Notes: generated by a model from the letters alone, not told the origin. 8,347 bases of DNA from Thalassospiraceae bacterium (GCA_030637205.1 DAOVVL010000067.1:1-8347); one strand, 5' to 3'. Shown: positions 1-7,022, numbered from the stretch's first letter. Numbers and translations: made by a program.

Positions 1-866
1 ACATCGCCGGGTGCGCCGGTATTGCGCAACAAAGACAGCACCCGCACCATGGTATCGCGCAGATCCGCGCGCGGCACCACCATATCGATCATGCCGTGTT
101 CCAACAGGTATTCGGCCTTTTGGAAATCATCGGGCAACTGTTCGCGGATGGTTTGCTCGATCACGCGCCGCCCGGCAAAGCCAATAATGCAGCCGGGTTC
201 GGCAATGGCGATATCGCCCAACATGGCAAACGACGCAGACACGCCCCCGGTGGTGGGATCGGTCAACAGCACGATGTAGGGCAAGCCCTGTTCCTTGACT
301 TCGTCAACGGCAATGGTGGTGCGCGCCATCTGCATCAGCGACAAAACACCTTCTTGCATACGCGCGCCGCCCGATGACGGAATAATAATTAACGCGGCGT
401 CCTGTACTTGGGCCAAGCGCGCCGCGGTCACAATGCCCTCGCCCACTGCGGTGCCCATGGAACCGCCCATAAATTCAAAATTAAACGCAGCCACCACAAC
501 GTTCAGGCCGCCCATTTTTCCATGGGCCACGATCAGCGCATCTTTTTCGCCGGTCTTGTTTTGTGAATCCTTGAGGCGCTCGGTGTATTTTTTACGGTCC
601 TTGAACTTCAGCGGATCATGCACGGTGCTTTTCAGTTCCACCGTTTGATACTCAGCCCCGTCAAACAGCAGATCGATGCGTTGCTTGACGCTGATGCGCA
701 AGTGGTGACCGCAGTGTTGGCACACGTGCAGGTTCGTTTCGAGGTCGCGATGAAAAATCATCTGCTGGCACGAGGGACACTGGTGCCACAGGTTTTCAGG
801 GATTTCCTTGCCGCCGCCGACCAGCTCTTTGAGCTTGGGGCGAACAAAATCTTTCAACCAGTTCAT
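1..866 (-). CDS. accD: Acetyl-CoA carboxylase carboxyltransferase subunit beta (partial, 3' end outside window)
   Basis: AccD pairs with AccA to form the carboxyltransferase that moves the carboxyl group from carboxybiotin-BCCP to acetyl-CoA, giving malonyl-CoA for fatty acid synthesis in the cytoplasm. Translating the minus strand from the ATG at 866 gives 288 codons open to the window edge, starting MNWLKDFVRPKLKEL. An N-terminal C4 zinc ribbon is visible as C30-x2-C33-x15-C49-x2-C52. The crotonase-like carboxyltransferase core follows, with the motifs FNFEFMGGSMGTAVGEG, SSGGARMQEG, TDPTTGGVSASFA and GFAGRRVIEQTI, all characteristic of AccD. Only a short C-terminal piece should be missing. 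The start is chosen because the N-terminus matches the family; an AAGGA sits about 11 nt upstream. It begins 28 bp after the trpA stop, so cotranscription with the trp genes is likely. Linkage of accD downstream of trpA is common in alphaproteobacteria. Confidence 0.96.
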   Translation of the reverse strand, partial: MNWLKDFVRPKLKELVGGGKEIPENLWHQCPSCQQMIFHRDLETNLHVCQHCGHHLRISVKQRIDLLFDGAEYQTVELKSTVHDPLKFKDRKKYTERLKDSQNKTGEKDALIVAHGKMGGLNVVVAAFNFEFMGGSMGTAVGEGIVTAARLAQVQDAALIIIPSSGGARMQEGVLSLMQMARTTIAVDEVKEQGLPYIVLLTDPTTGGVSASFAMLGDIAIAEPGCIIGFAGRRVIEQTIREQLPDDFQKAEYLLEHGMIDMVVPRADLRDTMVRVLSLLRNTGAPGD

Positions 867-894
867 CTAATCGCCAATCCTTAAAAACGTAAGA

Positions 895-1725
895 TTATTT
901 GCGCACGCCGCTTGCCAGCTCGCTGGCAAACGATAGCACGTCTTCGACCAATGTGGGCGTTGCATTTCCGCCCCCGTCCAGCCCCGCCTGAAGGGTATTT
1001 ACCAACGCCGAGCCGACCACGGCCGCGTCTGCAACGCCGGCGATCTCTTTCACCGCTTGGGCGGTGTTGATACCAAAACCCACCGCCACCGGAAGATCGG
1101 TTTGTTTGCGAATGCGCGCAACCGCTTTGGCCACGTCGTCCACATTGGCTGAACGCGTGCCGGTGATGCCGGTGATGGAAACGTAATAGACAAACCCCGA
1201 TGCATGTTCCAACACCCGGCCCAGGCGTGCGTCCGTGGTGGTCGGTGCGGTCAGGTAAATGAAGTTGATACCCGCGCGCAAGGCCGGCATACACAGCTCG
1301 TTTTCTTCTTCAGGCGGCAGGTCCACAATGATCAAGCCATCTACGCCAGCTTTTTTGGCATCAACCAGAAACTTCTCAACGCCATATTTATAAATGGGAT
1401 TGTAATAACCCATCAGCACTATCGGGGTAATGTCGTCGCCAATGCGAAAATCGGCAACCATGCCCAGCGTTTTCGATAACGTCTGCCCGCGCGAAAGCGC
1501 GCGACCGGAGCTGGCCTGAATGGCCGGGCCATCGGCCATGGGATCAGAAAAAGGAATACCGATTTCAATAATATCCGCACCGGCATCGGGCAGGCCCTTG
1601 ATAATTTTCAGCGACGTATCCAGATCAGGATCGCCAGCGGTGAGAAAAGAAATAAACGCGGCACGGCCTTCTTTTTTCAGAGCCGCAAACTTTCGATCGA
1701 TGCGGGTTTCAAAACTTGCGCTCAT
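895..1725 (-). CDS. trpA: Tryptophan synthase alpha subunit
   Basis: TrpA cleaves indole-3-glycerol phosphate to indole and glyceraldehyde 3-phosphate. Indole is channelled to the beta subunit within the alpha2-beta2 complex. The 276-residue product has the normal length and a full (beta/alpha)8 barrel pattern. The catalytic pair is visible: E54 in IIEIGIPFSDP and D65 in the following MADGPAIQ, equivalent to E49 and D60 of the enteric enzyme. The GDP motif near residue 31, MGYYNP, and the FVYYVSITGITGTR loop segment are also typical. The ATG shares ATGA with the trpB stop codon, so translation is probably coupled, which suits the equal stoichiometry of the two subunits. The gene ends in TAA, 28 bp before accD. 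Confidence 0.97.
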   Translation of the reverse strand: MSASFETRIDRKFAALKKEGRAAFISFLTAGDPDLDTSLKIIKGLPDAGADIIEIGIPFSDPMADGPAIQASSGRALSRGQTLSKTLGMVADFRIGDDITPIVLMGYYNPIYKYGVEKFLVDAKKAGVDGLIIVDLPPEEENELCMPALRAGINFIYLTAPTTTDARLGRVLEHASGFVYYVSITGITGTRSANVDDVAKAVARIRKQTDLPVAVGFGINTAQAVKEIAGVADAAVVGSALVNTLQAGLDGGGNATPTLVEDVLSFASELASGVRK

Positions 1726-2954
1726 GATACACCACCCAGCTTCGAGCCCGTATGCGCCGCCACGGTGGCGAGATCTTTATCGCCGCGCCCCGACAGGTTC
1801 AGGATCAGGATGTTGTCTTTGGCCAATGTCGGCGCCAGCTTTTCAACATGGGCAATGGCGTGGGCACTTTCCAACGCCGGGATGATGCCTTCAAGGCGGG
1901 TTAGCAACTGAAATGCGGATAACGCCTCATCATCGGTAATGGAAACGTATTCGGCGCGGCCAATATCATGCAGCCAGGAATGTTCCGGGCCGATGCCGGG
2001 ATAATCCAGCCCCGCTGAAATTGAATGGGCTTCCTTGATCTGGCCATCGTCGTCTTGCAACAGGTACGTGCGGTTGCCGTGCAGCACGCCGGGCGAACCG
2101 GCGGAAAGCGACGCCGCGTGTTCGCCACTTTCAATACCCTTGCCCGCGGCTTCGACCGCGACAATGCGCACGTCGGCGTCATCTAAAAACGGATGGAACA
2201 AACCCAGTGCGTTGGACCCGCCACCAATGCATGCCACCAACGTGTCGGGCAGGCGGCCTTCGGCCTCGATGATTTGGTCGCGCACTTCGTTGCCGATCAC
2301 GCATTGAAAATCACGCACCATTTCCGGGTACGGATGCGGCCCGGCTGCGGTGCCGATCAGGTAATAGGTATCTTCGACGTTGGCCACCCAGTCGCGCATG
2401 GCTTCGTTCATCGCGTCTTTGAGCGAGTTCGAACCCACGGTCACGGGCTTTACTTCGGCGCCCAGCATTTGCATGCGAAACACGTTGGGGGCCTGGCGCT
2501 CAATATCCTTGGTGCCCATGTAGACGGTACACGGCAGATCAAACAACGCACACACGGTGGCGGTGGCGACGCCGTGCTGGCCGGCACCGGTTTCGGCAAT
2601 AATGCGGCCCTTGCCCATGCGCTTGGCCAGCAGGATTTGTCCGATGCAGTTATTGATCTTGTGCGCGCCGGTGTGGTTGAGGTCTTCGCGCTTGAGATAA
2701 ATTTTGGCCCCGCCCAGATGTTCGCTCAGGCGTTCGGCAAAATACAGCGGGCTGGGACGGCCCACGTACTGGTTGAAGTAATACGTCATCTGCTGGGCAA
2801 ACTCGGGATCGGCCTTGGCCGCATCATAAGCCTTCTCAACATCTAAGATCAGCGGCATCAGCGTTTCGGCCACAAAGCGTCCGCCGAAAATGCCAAAGCG
2901 GCCATTTTCATCGGGTCCGGTGCGAAGCGTATTAGGCTGATCGTGATTGCTCAT
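1722..2954 (-). CDS. trpB: Tryptophan synthase beta subunit (PLP-dependent)
   Basis: TrpB condenses indole with L-serine to form L-tryptophan using pyridoxal phosphate. The 410-residue product is a standard TrpB1-type protein. The PLP Schiff-base lysine is K99 in NHTGAHKINN. The catalytic glutamate is E121 in AETGAGQHG. The phosphate-binding loop GGGSNA is at 244-249. D317 lies in the LDYPG segment of the communication domain, and S388, in NLSGRGDKD, is placed to contact the cofactor pyridine nitrogen. The N-terminal GRFGIFGGRFVAETLMP is the family signature start region, which supports the ATG at 2954. The Shine-Dalgarno match is poor (AAACCCAC precedes the ATG). It lies 100 bp downstream of trpF, with a structured spacer between them, and overlaps trpA by ATGA. 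Confidence 0.97.
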   Translation of the reverse strand: MSNHDQPNTLRTGPDENGRFGIFGGRFVAETLMPLILDVEKAYDAAKADPEFAQQMTYYFNQYVGRPSPLYFAERLSEHLGGAKIYLKREDLNHTGAHKINNCIGQILLAKRMGKGRIIAETGAGQHGVATATVCALFDLPCTVYMGTKDIERQAPNVFRMQMLGAEVKPVTVGSNSLKDAMNEAMRDWVANVEDTYYLIGTAAGPHPYPEMVRDFQCVIGNEVRDQIIEAEGRLPDTLVACIGGGSNALGLFHPFLDDADVRIVAVEAAGKGIESGEHAASLSAGSPGVLHGNRTYLLQDDDGQIKEAHSISAGLDYPGIGPEHSWLHDIGRAEYVSITDDEALSAFQLLTRLEGIIPALESAHAIAHVEKLAPTLAKDNILILNLSGRGDKDLATVAAHTGSKLGGVS

Positions 2955-2985
2955 GTGGGTTTAAGGGCCTGTTGTGCTGTGCGGT

Positions 2986-3033
2986 TTAAAAGACGGGCGG
3001 AACGTAGCAGGGGGTGGGCATAAAATCCACCAT
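2986..3033 (-). CDS. Candidate 15-codon leader ORF in trpF-trpB spacer
   Basis: An ATG at 3033 opens a 15-codon frame encoding MVDFMPTPCYVPPVF and ends in TAA at 2986, 31 nt before the trpB start. An AGGGG lies 7 nt upstream of the ATG, a better ribosome-binding match than trpB itself has. The peptide has four prolines, including a PP pair that could slow ribosomes, but no tryptophan, so it is not a classical trp attenuator leader. Its start lies within the hairpin at 3007-3047, so translation could affect folding there. A frame this short may occur by chance, and conservation is unknown. Confidence 0.2.
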   Translation of the reverse strand: MVDFMPTPCYVPPVF

Positions 3034-3047
3034 TTATGGGCCCCTGC
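3007..3047 (-). promoter_or_regulatory. Spacer hairpin with competing alternative stem upstream of trpB
   Basis: On the transcribed strand GCAGGGG (3047-3041) can pair with CCCCTGC (3013-3007). Inside it CATAAA (3038-3033) can pair with TTTATG (3024-3019), separated from the outer stem by a small internal loop. A five-base alternative, GGTGG (3031-3027) with CCACC (3017-3013), shares bases with both stems and cannot form with them. There is no U-run after the structure, so it is not a standard intrinsic terminator. It could be an RNA-processing or attenuation-like element, or simply chance structure. Confidence 0.35.
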
Positions 3048-3054
3048 CTGGGCC

Positions 3055-4440
3055 TTAAGCCCCGTGGGCCGCCTCTATGAAGGCCTTGATTTTGCCCACG
3101 TTTTTAACCCCCGGCGCGTCTTCCACGCCCGATGAAACATCGACCAAAGTGGCCCCGCTGGCAGCGATGGCGTCAGAGACATTTTCAGCCGTCAAACCGC
3201 CTGCCAGCAACCATGGCCGATCCCAGGTTTCGCACTTGATCAGGTTCCAGTCAAACGCAAGCGCATTGCCGCCGGGGCGCGTGGCACCTTCGGGCGGCTT
3301 GGCATCGAACAGCAGGCCATCGGCCTCAAGTTCATATTCGTGGGCGCGGGCCACGTCGTCAGGCCCGCTGATGGCGACCGCCTTAAACACACGAAGCCCC
3401 GTCAGCGCCTTTATTTCAGCCACCCGTTCCGGCGTTTCAGAACCGTGCAGCTGAATGACATCGACGGGCAGGTTTTTGGTCAATGCCTGCAATTCCTTGA
3501 AGGTGGGATCGACCACCAGGGCCACTTTCAAAATGCCTTCGGGAACGCCGCCCATCAGCGTGCGCGCCTGATCAAACGCAATGGCGCGCGGCGAGGCCGG
3601 GAAAAAAACAAAGCCCAGCATGGATGCGCCGTTTTGCACTGCCGCGTCACGGGATTCGATTGAATTGATGCCGCAGATTTTTACCATCACCGACGAAGTG
3701 TTTAACGATTGCGGTTTGCCGCCCAATGCTTTCCATGCTTCGACCATGAACACGATCAGCCCTGCGCTGGTGATGTATTCGGAAAGTATGGATTTCGAAA
3801 CTGTGGCCAGCGACAGCACGTTGGAATGCAGCGCACGGTCCGCACCGCCGGCGATCAACAACAACACCCCCACCGACAGCAATAGCGCGCCCAGCAAGCG
3901 AAATTCGCGCCCCTGCGTCAGTTTCCATGAGACTTCAAAACCGTCAAATATTTTTGCCTGCCCGCCAACCAGCACCACCTGAAACAGCAAAAAACGAAGC
4001 GTCAGGTAAAATAGCCCAAGACCGTAACCAAACAGCACCAGATCGCGAGCTGAGAATTGGCCCAACATCGGGGCTGTTGGTAAGTTAACGAACCGCACCA
4101 GCATGTAGCCAATCAGCCCTGCGGTGCCGATCACATAAACAAAGCCCATGAAGATGCGCACTTCATCCCAGCCGATGCGAAGTGCTGAAAGCGGCGACTT
4201 GGCAAGCCCCAACAGATAGCGAATGGCGGCAGCAAAAAAGACCGTGTTGATGGCACCGTGTAAAACGTCGAGGTATATGCGCCCTTCACCCGCAGTGCGC
4301 GCCTCATAAACCACCCACACCGAAAGCAAAAACGGCACCAGCGCCACCACACTAAGGCCCGCGATGTTTTTGAAAAAAGTGCGATAGGTGTTGCCCGCCA
4401 ACTTGAGCGGCGAAAAATCAATATTTTCGGGCGTGCTCAT
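3055..4440 (-). CDS. trpF: Fusion: six-helix membrane domain + phosphoribosylanthranilate isomerase (TrpF)
   Basis: One uninterrupted 461-codon frame. Residues 252-461 are a full phosphoribosylanthranilate isomerase, which converts phosphoribosylanthranilate to CdRP, the third step of tryptophan synthesis. It begins MVKICGI and shows the general base C256, general acid D379 (LLFDAKPP), VIQLHGSE, LAGGLTAENV and VDVSSGVEDAPG. Residues 1-251 are hydrophobic with about six predicted helices (roughly 24-45, 62-79, 97-116, 134-157, 182-199, 221-236). Positive charges favour N-in and C-in topology, which would leave TrpF in the cytoplasm. The segment FEVSWKLTQGREFRLLGALLL resembles a helix boundary common in poorly characterised bacterial six-helix membrane proteins. 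The start overlaps the pyrF stop by ATGA. No Shine-Dalgarno precedes the internal ATG at 3687. Usual TrpF is soluble and about 205-215 residues. A lost stop codon, natural or by sequencing error, is the main alternative to a genuine fusion. Confidence 0.88.
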   Translation of the reverse strand: MSTPENIDFSPLKLAGNTYRTFFKNIAGLSVVALVPFLLSVWVVYEARTAGEGRIYLDVLHGAINTVFFAAAIRYLLGLAKSPLSALRIGWDEVRIFMGFVYVIGTAGLIGYMLVRFVNLPTAPMLGQFSARDLVLFGYGLGLFYLTLRFLLFQVVLVGGQAKIFDGFEVSWKLTQGREFRLLGALLLSVGVLLLIAGGADRALHSNVLSLATVSKSILSEYITSAGLIVFMVEAWKALGGKPQSLNTSSVMVKICGINSIESRDAAVQNGASMLGFVFFPASPRAIAFDQARTLMGGVPEGILKVALVVDPTFKELQALTKNLPVDVIQLHGSETPERVAEIKALTGLRVFKAVAISGPDDVARAHEYELEADGLLFDAKPPEGATRPGGNALAFDWNLIKCETWDRPWLLAGGLTAENVSDAIAASGATLVDVSSGVEDAPGVKNVGKIKAFIEAAHGA

Positions 4441-5180
4441 GCGCCGGACAGTTCTTCGACAATGCGCCGCGCCGCAGCCGCCGGATCGTCGGCGCCCGTA
4501 ATGGGCCGGCCGATCACCAGATAATCGGCGCCCAGATCAATGGCGTCGCGTGGCGTGACCACGCGCTTTTGATCGTCCTTGGATGCCCAGTCGGGGCGGA
4601 TGCCCGGAACCACCAGTTTGAAATCAGGGCCAACGGTGCCGCGCAGCGCCACCACTTCCTTGGCCGAACAGACCACGCCGTCCAGCCCGCTTTCCTTGGC
4701 CAGAAGGCCTAAGCGCAAGACCTGCTCCAGCGGTTCGATATCCAGCCCCACCTCGGCCAGATCGGATCGGCTCAAGGACGTTAAAACCGTGACCCCGATC
4801 ACCAGCGCGCGGTGAGCGCCATTTGCAGCCGCCGCTTCCCGGGCGGCCTGAACTGCGGCCTGCATCATGGCGCGCCCGCCCGATGCATGAACGTTGAGCA
4901 TGAACGGGTTCAAGGCCATGGCAGATCGCACCGCGCCCGCCACGGTATTGGGAATGTCGTGAAATTTAAGATCGATAAACAACGGCATACCCAGCGCCGA
5001 GATTTGTCGCGCGCCTTCGGGCCCGCAGGCGGTGAAAAATTCCTTGCCCAGCTTGAAGCCGCCCACCAACCCTTTCAGGCTTTTGGCCAGCTCAAGCGCC
5101 CGGCCCACATCGGGGGTGTCCAGCGCCACAAAAATGCGCTGGTTTGGTAACAGTTGGGTGCTGGTTTTGGGCTCGCTCAT
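4437..5180 (-). CDS. pyrF: Orotidine 5'-phosphate decarboxylase
   Basis: PyrF decarboxylates OMP to UMP, the last step of de novo pyrimidine synthesis, as a cytoplasmic (beta/alpha)8 enzyme. The 247-residue product carries the catalytic D-x-K-x-x-D array as D70, K72 and D75 in FIDLKFHDIPNTV. FVALDTP with D21 and GGFKLGKEFF with K43 form the start of the barrel and the substrate site. The C-terminal phosphate-binding region reads VVPGIRPDWA and then GADYLVIGRPITGA. The group I bacterial form fits. The ATG at 5180 has AGAGGG almost abutting it, closer than ideal, so the exact start is slightly uncertain; the first 15 or so residues are not strongly conserved. The stop overlaps the next ATG by 4 nt, implying translational coupling to the membrane-TrpF gene. 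It follows the lapA-type gene by 66 bp. Confidence 0.96.
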   Translation of the reverse strand: MSEPKTSTQLLPNQRIFVALDTPDVGRALELAKSLKGLVGGFKLGKEFFTACGPEGARQISALGMPLFIDLKFHDIPNTVAGAVRSAMALNPFMLNVHASGGRAMMQAAVQAAREAAAANGAHRALVIGVTVLTSLSRSDLAEVGLDIEPLEQVLRLGLLAKESGLDGVVCSAKEVVALRGTVGPDFKLVVPGIRPDWASKDDQKRVVTPRDAIDLGADYLVIGRPITGADDPAAAARRIVEELSGA

Positions 5181-5246
5181 ACCCTCTTTTAACCCGCCGG
5201 GCGGCTGGCCTCAATGGCTGAGTAGTATGGGGCTGTGTGAAGTGGC

Positions 5247-5657
5247 TTAGTGCGGCGGTGTCAGGGTCGCAATTTTTTCAGCGTCAGGCGCCGGCACATC
5301 GGGGGGCGCATCTGCCTGCTGACGTGGTTGGCGGACCTGCCCGCGAAGCGTGGCAAGTTCGCTTTCAAGGCGCTCTGTATTGGTTTTGGCCTCAAGCAGT
5401 TCGCGCCTGGCGACCTCGCCTTCGTAACTACTGGATTTAAACTTGCGCCGCGCCCTGCCTGACGACATCCACGAAGCCATACCGCCCAACACGGCCCCGA
5501 TGGCCACTGAAATTGCCAGCGCCAGATAAACCGGCAGTTCGATCAAGATGCCGAACGGCCACAGGTCCAGTGCAACCTGCGCACGATTGTTCAACGCAAA
5601 GGCACCAAACGCGGCCACAGCGGGGATTATCAATATCCAGAAAATGAGACGCCGCAT
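5247..5657 (-). CDS. lapA: LapA/DUF1049-family small inner-membrane protein
   Basis: A 136-residue protein with two predicted membrane helices (about 4-22 and 42-63). Between them is the segment NNRAQVALDLWPFGILIELP, characteristic in layout of LapA domain (DUF1049) proteins. A basic cytoplasmic stretch follows (SGRARRKFK, 66-74), then a charged helix likely to form a coiled coil (about 80-112) and a Pro/Ala-rich end. In enterobacteria LapA works with LapB in control of lipopolysaccharide synthesis and LpxC turnover; whether this protein does so is not shown here, and no lapB is in the window. Position directly after ihfB is a common alphaproteobacterial arrangement and supports the family call. 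The Shine-Dalgarno is weak: GGA lies about 10 nt before the ATG. Confidence 0.82.
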   Translation of the reverse strand: MRRLIFWILIIPAVAAFGAFALNNRAQVALDLWPFGILIELPVYLALAISVAIGAVLGGMASWMSSGRARRKFKSSSYEGEVARRELLEAKTNTERLESELATLRGQVRQPRQQADAPPDVPAPDAEKIATLTPPH

Positions 5658-5688
5658 GTGCGGGGTTCCGACTTCAAAGCTTTAACCA

Positions 5689-5730
5689 AAGGAGTGGCAC
5701 CAAAGTGGCGGCGCCAAAGTAACGGCGCCA
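5689..5730 (-). repeat. Three tandem 14-bp imperfect repeats in ihfB-lapA spacer
   Basis: On the transcribed strand three adjacent 14-mers read TGGCGCCGTTACTT (5730-5717), TGGCGCCGCCACTT (5716-5703) and TGGTGCCACTCCTT (5702-5689), followed by a degenerate TGG start. The first two differ at two positions. Each of the first two contains the palindrome GGCGCC, so the two copies can also pair as a 6-bp stem with an 8-nt loop. The array lies 28 bp after the ihfB stop and ends 31 bp before the lapA start. Function unknown: it could be an mRNA processing or stability structure, a protein-binding array or a chance duplication. Confidence 0.75.
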
Positions 5731-5758
5731 GCGGTGTTTAATGCAACAAGACCCGGGC

Positions 5759-6043
5759 CTAGCTGCCCGAATTGAGCTTTTCGCGCAATTGTTTACCGGT
5801 CTTGAAATAAGGAATGAACTTGGCGGGTACGTTGACGGCTTCACCGGTACGCGGATTGCGCCCGATGCGCGCACCCCGTTCCTTGACCGAAAAGGCACCA
5901 AAACCGCGAAGTTCCACCCGGTTGCCGCTGGCCAGTGCATCGGTGATTTCTTCAAAAATAGTGGTCACGATGCGTTCAACATCCCTGAGGTAGAGATGTG
6001 GGTTGGCTTCGGCGAGCCGTTGGATCAGTTCCGACTTGGTCAT
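5759..6043 (-). CDS. ihfB: Integration host factor subunit beta
   Basis: IhfB pairs with IhfA to form IHF, a nucleoid protein that bends DNA sharply at specific sites and assists transcription, replication and recombination. The 94-residue product aligns position for position with the enterobacterial protein from MTKSELIQRL onward. The strand-arm proline P64 in GRNPRTGE, which intercalates into DNA, is present, as are E44 and R46 in VELRGFG, which contact the site. The closing segment is YFKTGKQLREKL. The frame is open further upstream to an ATG at 6136, but the start at 6043 is chosen because it matches the family N-terminus and has a perfect AGGAGG 9 nt before it. The gene follows sppA by 55 bp, the usual arrangement. 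Confidence 0.97.
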   Translation of the reverse strand: MTKSELIQRLAEANPHLYLRDVERIVTTIFEEITDALASGNRVELRGFGAFSVKERGARIGRNPRTGEAVNVPAKFIPYFKTGKQLREKLNSGS

Positions 6044-6052
6044 ATTGAAAAA

Positions 6053-6058
6053 CCTCCT
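6053..6058 (-). promoter_or_regulatory. Perfect Shine-Dalgarno AGGAGG deciding the ihfB start
   Basis: AGGAGG on the minus strand, separated by 9 nt from the ATG at 6043. It is the strongest ribosome binding site seen in the window, consistent with high expression of an abundant nucleoid protein, and it excludes the longer in-frame start at 6136. Confidence 0.9.
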
Positions 6059-6098
6059 AGTGCTCCCCCAATGAGGAGGCGGCCCATCCGGGGCCTGA

Positions 6099-7022
6099 CT
6101 ACAGTGCAGGGTGCCAAACCGAGAGCAGCCCGTCAAGTTTAAGTCGTTCAGAAAACAGTGCTTTTCCTGTCAGGCCCATAACCTTCCCGACCCAGTCTTC
6201 GTCAGGATAATCGGGCTTGGCGTCCCGGGCGGGTACGCTCGATTTGATGGCGTGGGCTGTTTCCAGCCAAATGCGCGCCTCTTTTTCGCCCCCGATGGCG
6301 TCGATCAGGCCGTTTTTGAGCGCCTGGCGGCCGGTGTAAATGCGCCCGTCAGCAAGGGTTTTGACCTGATCCACCGAGAGTTCGCGCCGCCTTGAGACCA
6401 TGGTTTTAAACATGGCGTGCATGTCCAAAATGACCCCTTGGGCGACTTCGCGCGCCGCGTCCGACATTGGCTCCATGGGGTTGGGTTGGGCCTTCAGCGG
6501 CCCGCTTTTGACGATTTCGGGCTTGATGCCCAGTTTTTCCATCAAGCCGGTCAGATCGGCGGTTTGTAAAATAACCCCGATGGACCCGGTCAGCGAACCT
6601 TCGCGGGCAATAATGTGGCTGGTCCCCAGCGCCGCCATATAGGCCGCTGACGTGGCGGTCGAGCCCATGACGGCGACCACCGGCTTAATATCGGACATGC
6701 TTTTCAGGCCCAAAAACAGCTCTTCGCCGCCAACCACGGTGCCGCCGGGGCTGTCGATGCGAACCACCACCGCCTGCACCTGGTCGTCATCTTTTAAGTC
6801 CGCCAGCAGATCATCGCGCCAGCGGTCCTGCACGATAATCCCTTCGACATAAATGCGCGCCACATGGTCTGAGCCGCCCATGACGGCAGAAGGCCCGTTA
6901 TCCATTTTGGATATGCCCACCCCCACCAGTGCGCTCAGGATAACCACGGCGGCAACGCGCCACACCACCAGCGAACGGCGAAGGCGTCTGCGTTCGATCA
7001 GGTCATCGACTTCCTGAGACAT
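6099..7022 (-). CDS. sppA: Signal peptide peptidase SppA, short S49 form
   Basis: A 307-residue S49-family serine protease, thought to degrade remnant signal peptides and other membrane peptides after export. The N-terminus is cytoplasmic and Arg-rich (11-22), followed by one membrane helix (about 19-38) acting as signal anchor, so the catalytic domain should face the periplasm. The Ser/Lys dyad is visible: S125 in GSTATSAAYMAA and K177 in VKSGPLKAQP, with the 52-residue spacing known from the Bacillus enzyme. Other family marks are VVVRIDSPGGTVVGGEEL (86-101) and GSLTGSIGV (142-150). It has a single catalytic domain, about half the length of the E. coli tandem-domain form, which is usual for alphaproteobacteria. 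AGGA stands about 10 nt before the ATG. It lies beyond the rpsA terminator, so it likely starts a new transcript that includes ihfB. Confidence 0.94.
   Translation of the reverse strand: MSQEVDDLIERRRLRRSLVVWRVAAVVILSALVGVGISKMDNGPSAVMGGSDHVARIYVEGIIVQDRWRDDLLADLKDDDQVQAVVVRIDSPGGTVVGGEELFLGLKSMSDIKPVVAVMGSTATSAAYMAALGTSHIIAREGSLTGSIGVILQTADLTGLMEKLGIKPEIVKSGPLKAQPNPMEPMSDAAREVAQGVILDMHAMFKTMVSRRRELSVDQVKTLADGRIYTGRQALKNGLIDAIGGEKEARIWLETAHAIKSSVPARDAKPDYPDEDWVGKVMGLTGKALFSERLKLDGLLSVWHPAL

Noticed and set aside
2193..2846. 217-codon plus-strand ORF opposite trpB
   Set aside because: Antisense shadow of a clear trpB; the translation is His/Gly-rich without domain features.
5181..5246. GC-rich inverted repeat (CCGCCCGGCGG) between lapA and pyrF as a terminator
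   Set aside because: The loop would be too small for a good hairpin and there is no proper T-run; the following bases are the pyrF ribosome-binding region.
5759..6136. Longer in-frame version of ihfB starting at 6136 (125 residues)
   Set aside because: The extra N-terminal residues overlap the sppA end and do not fit the IhfB family; a perfect AGGAGG and the family start MTKSEL place the start at 6043.
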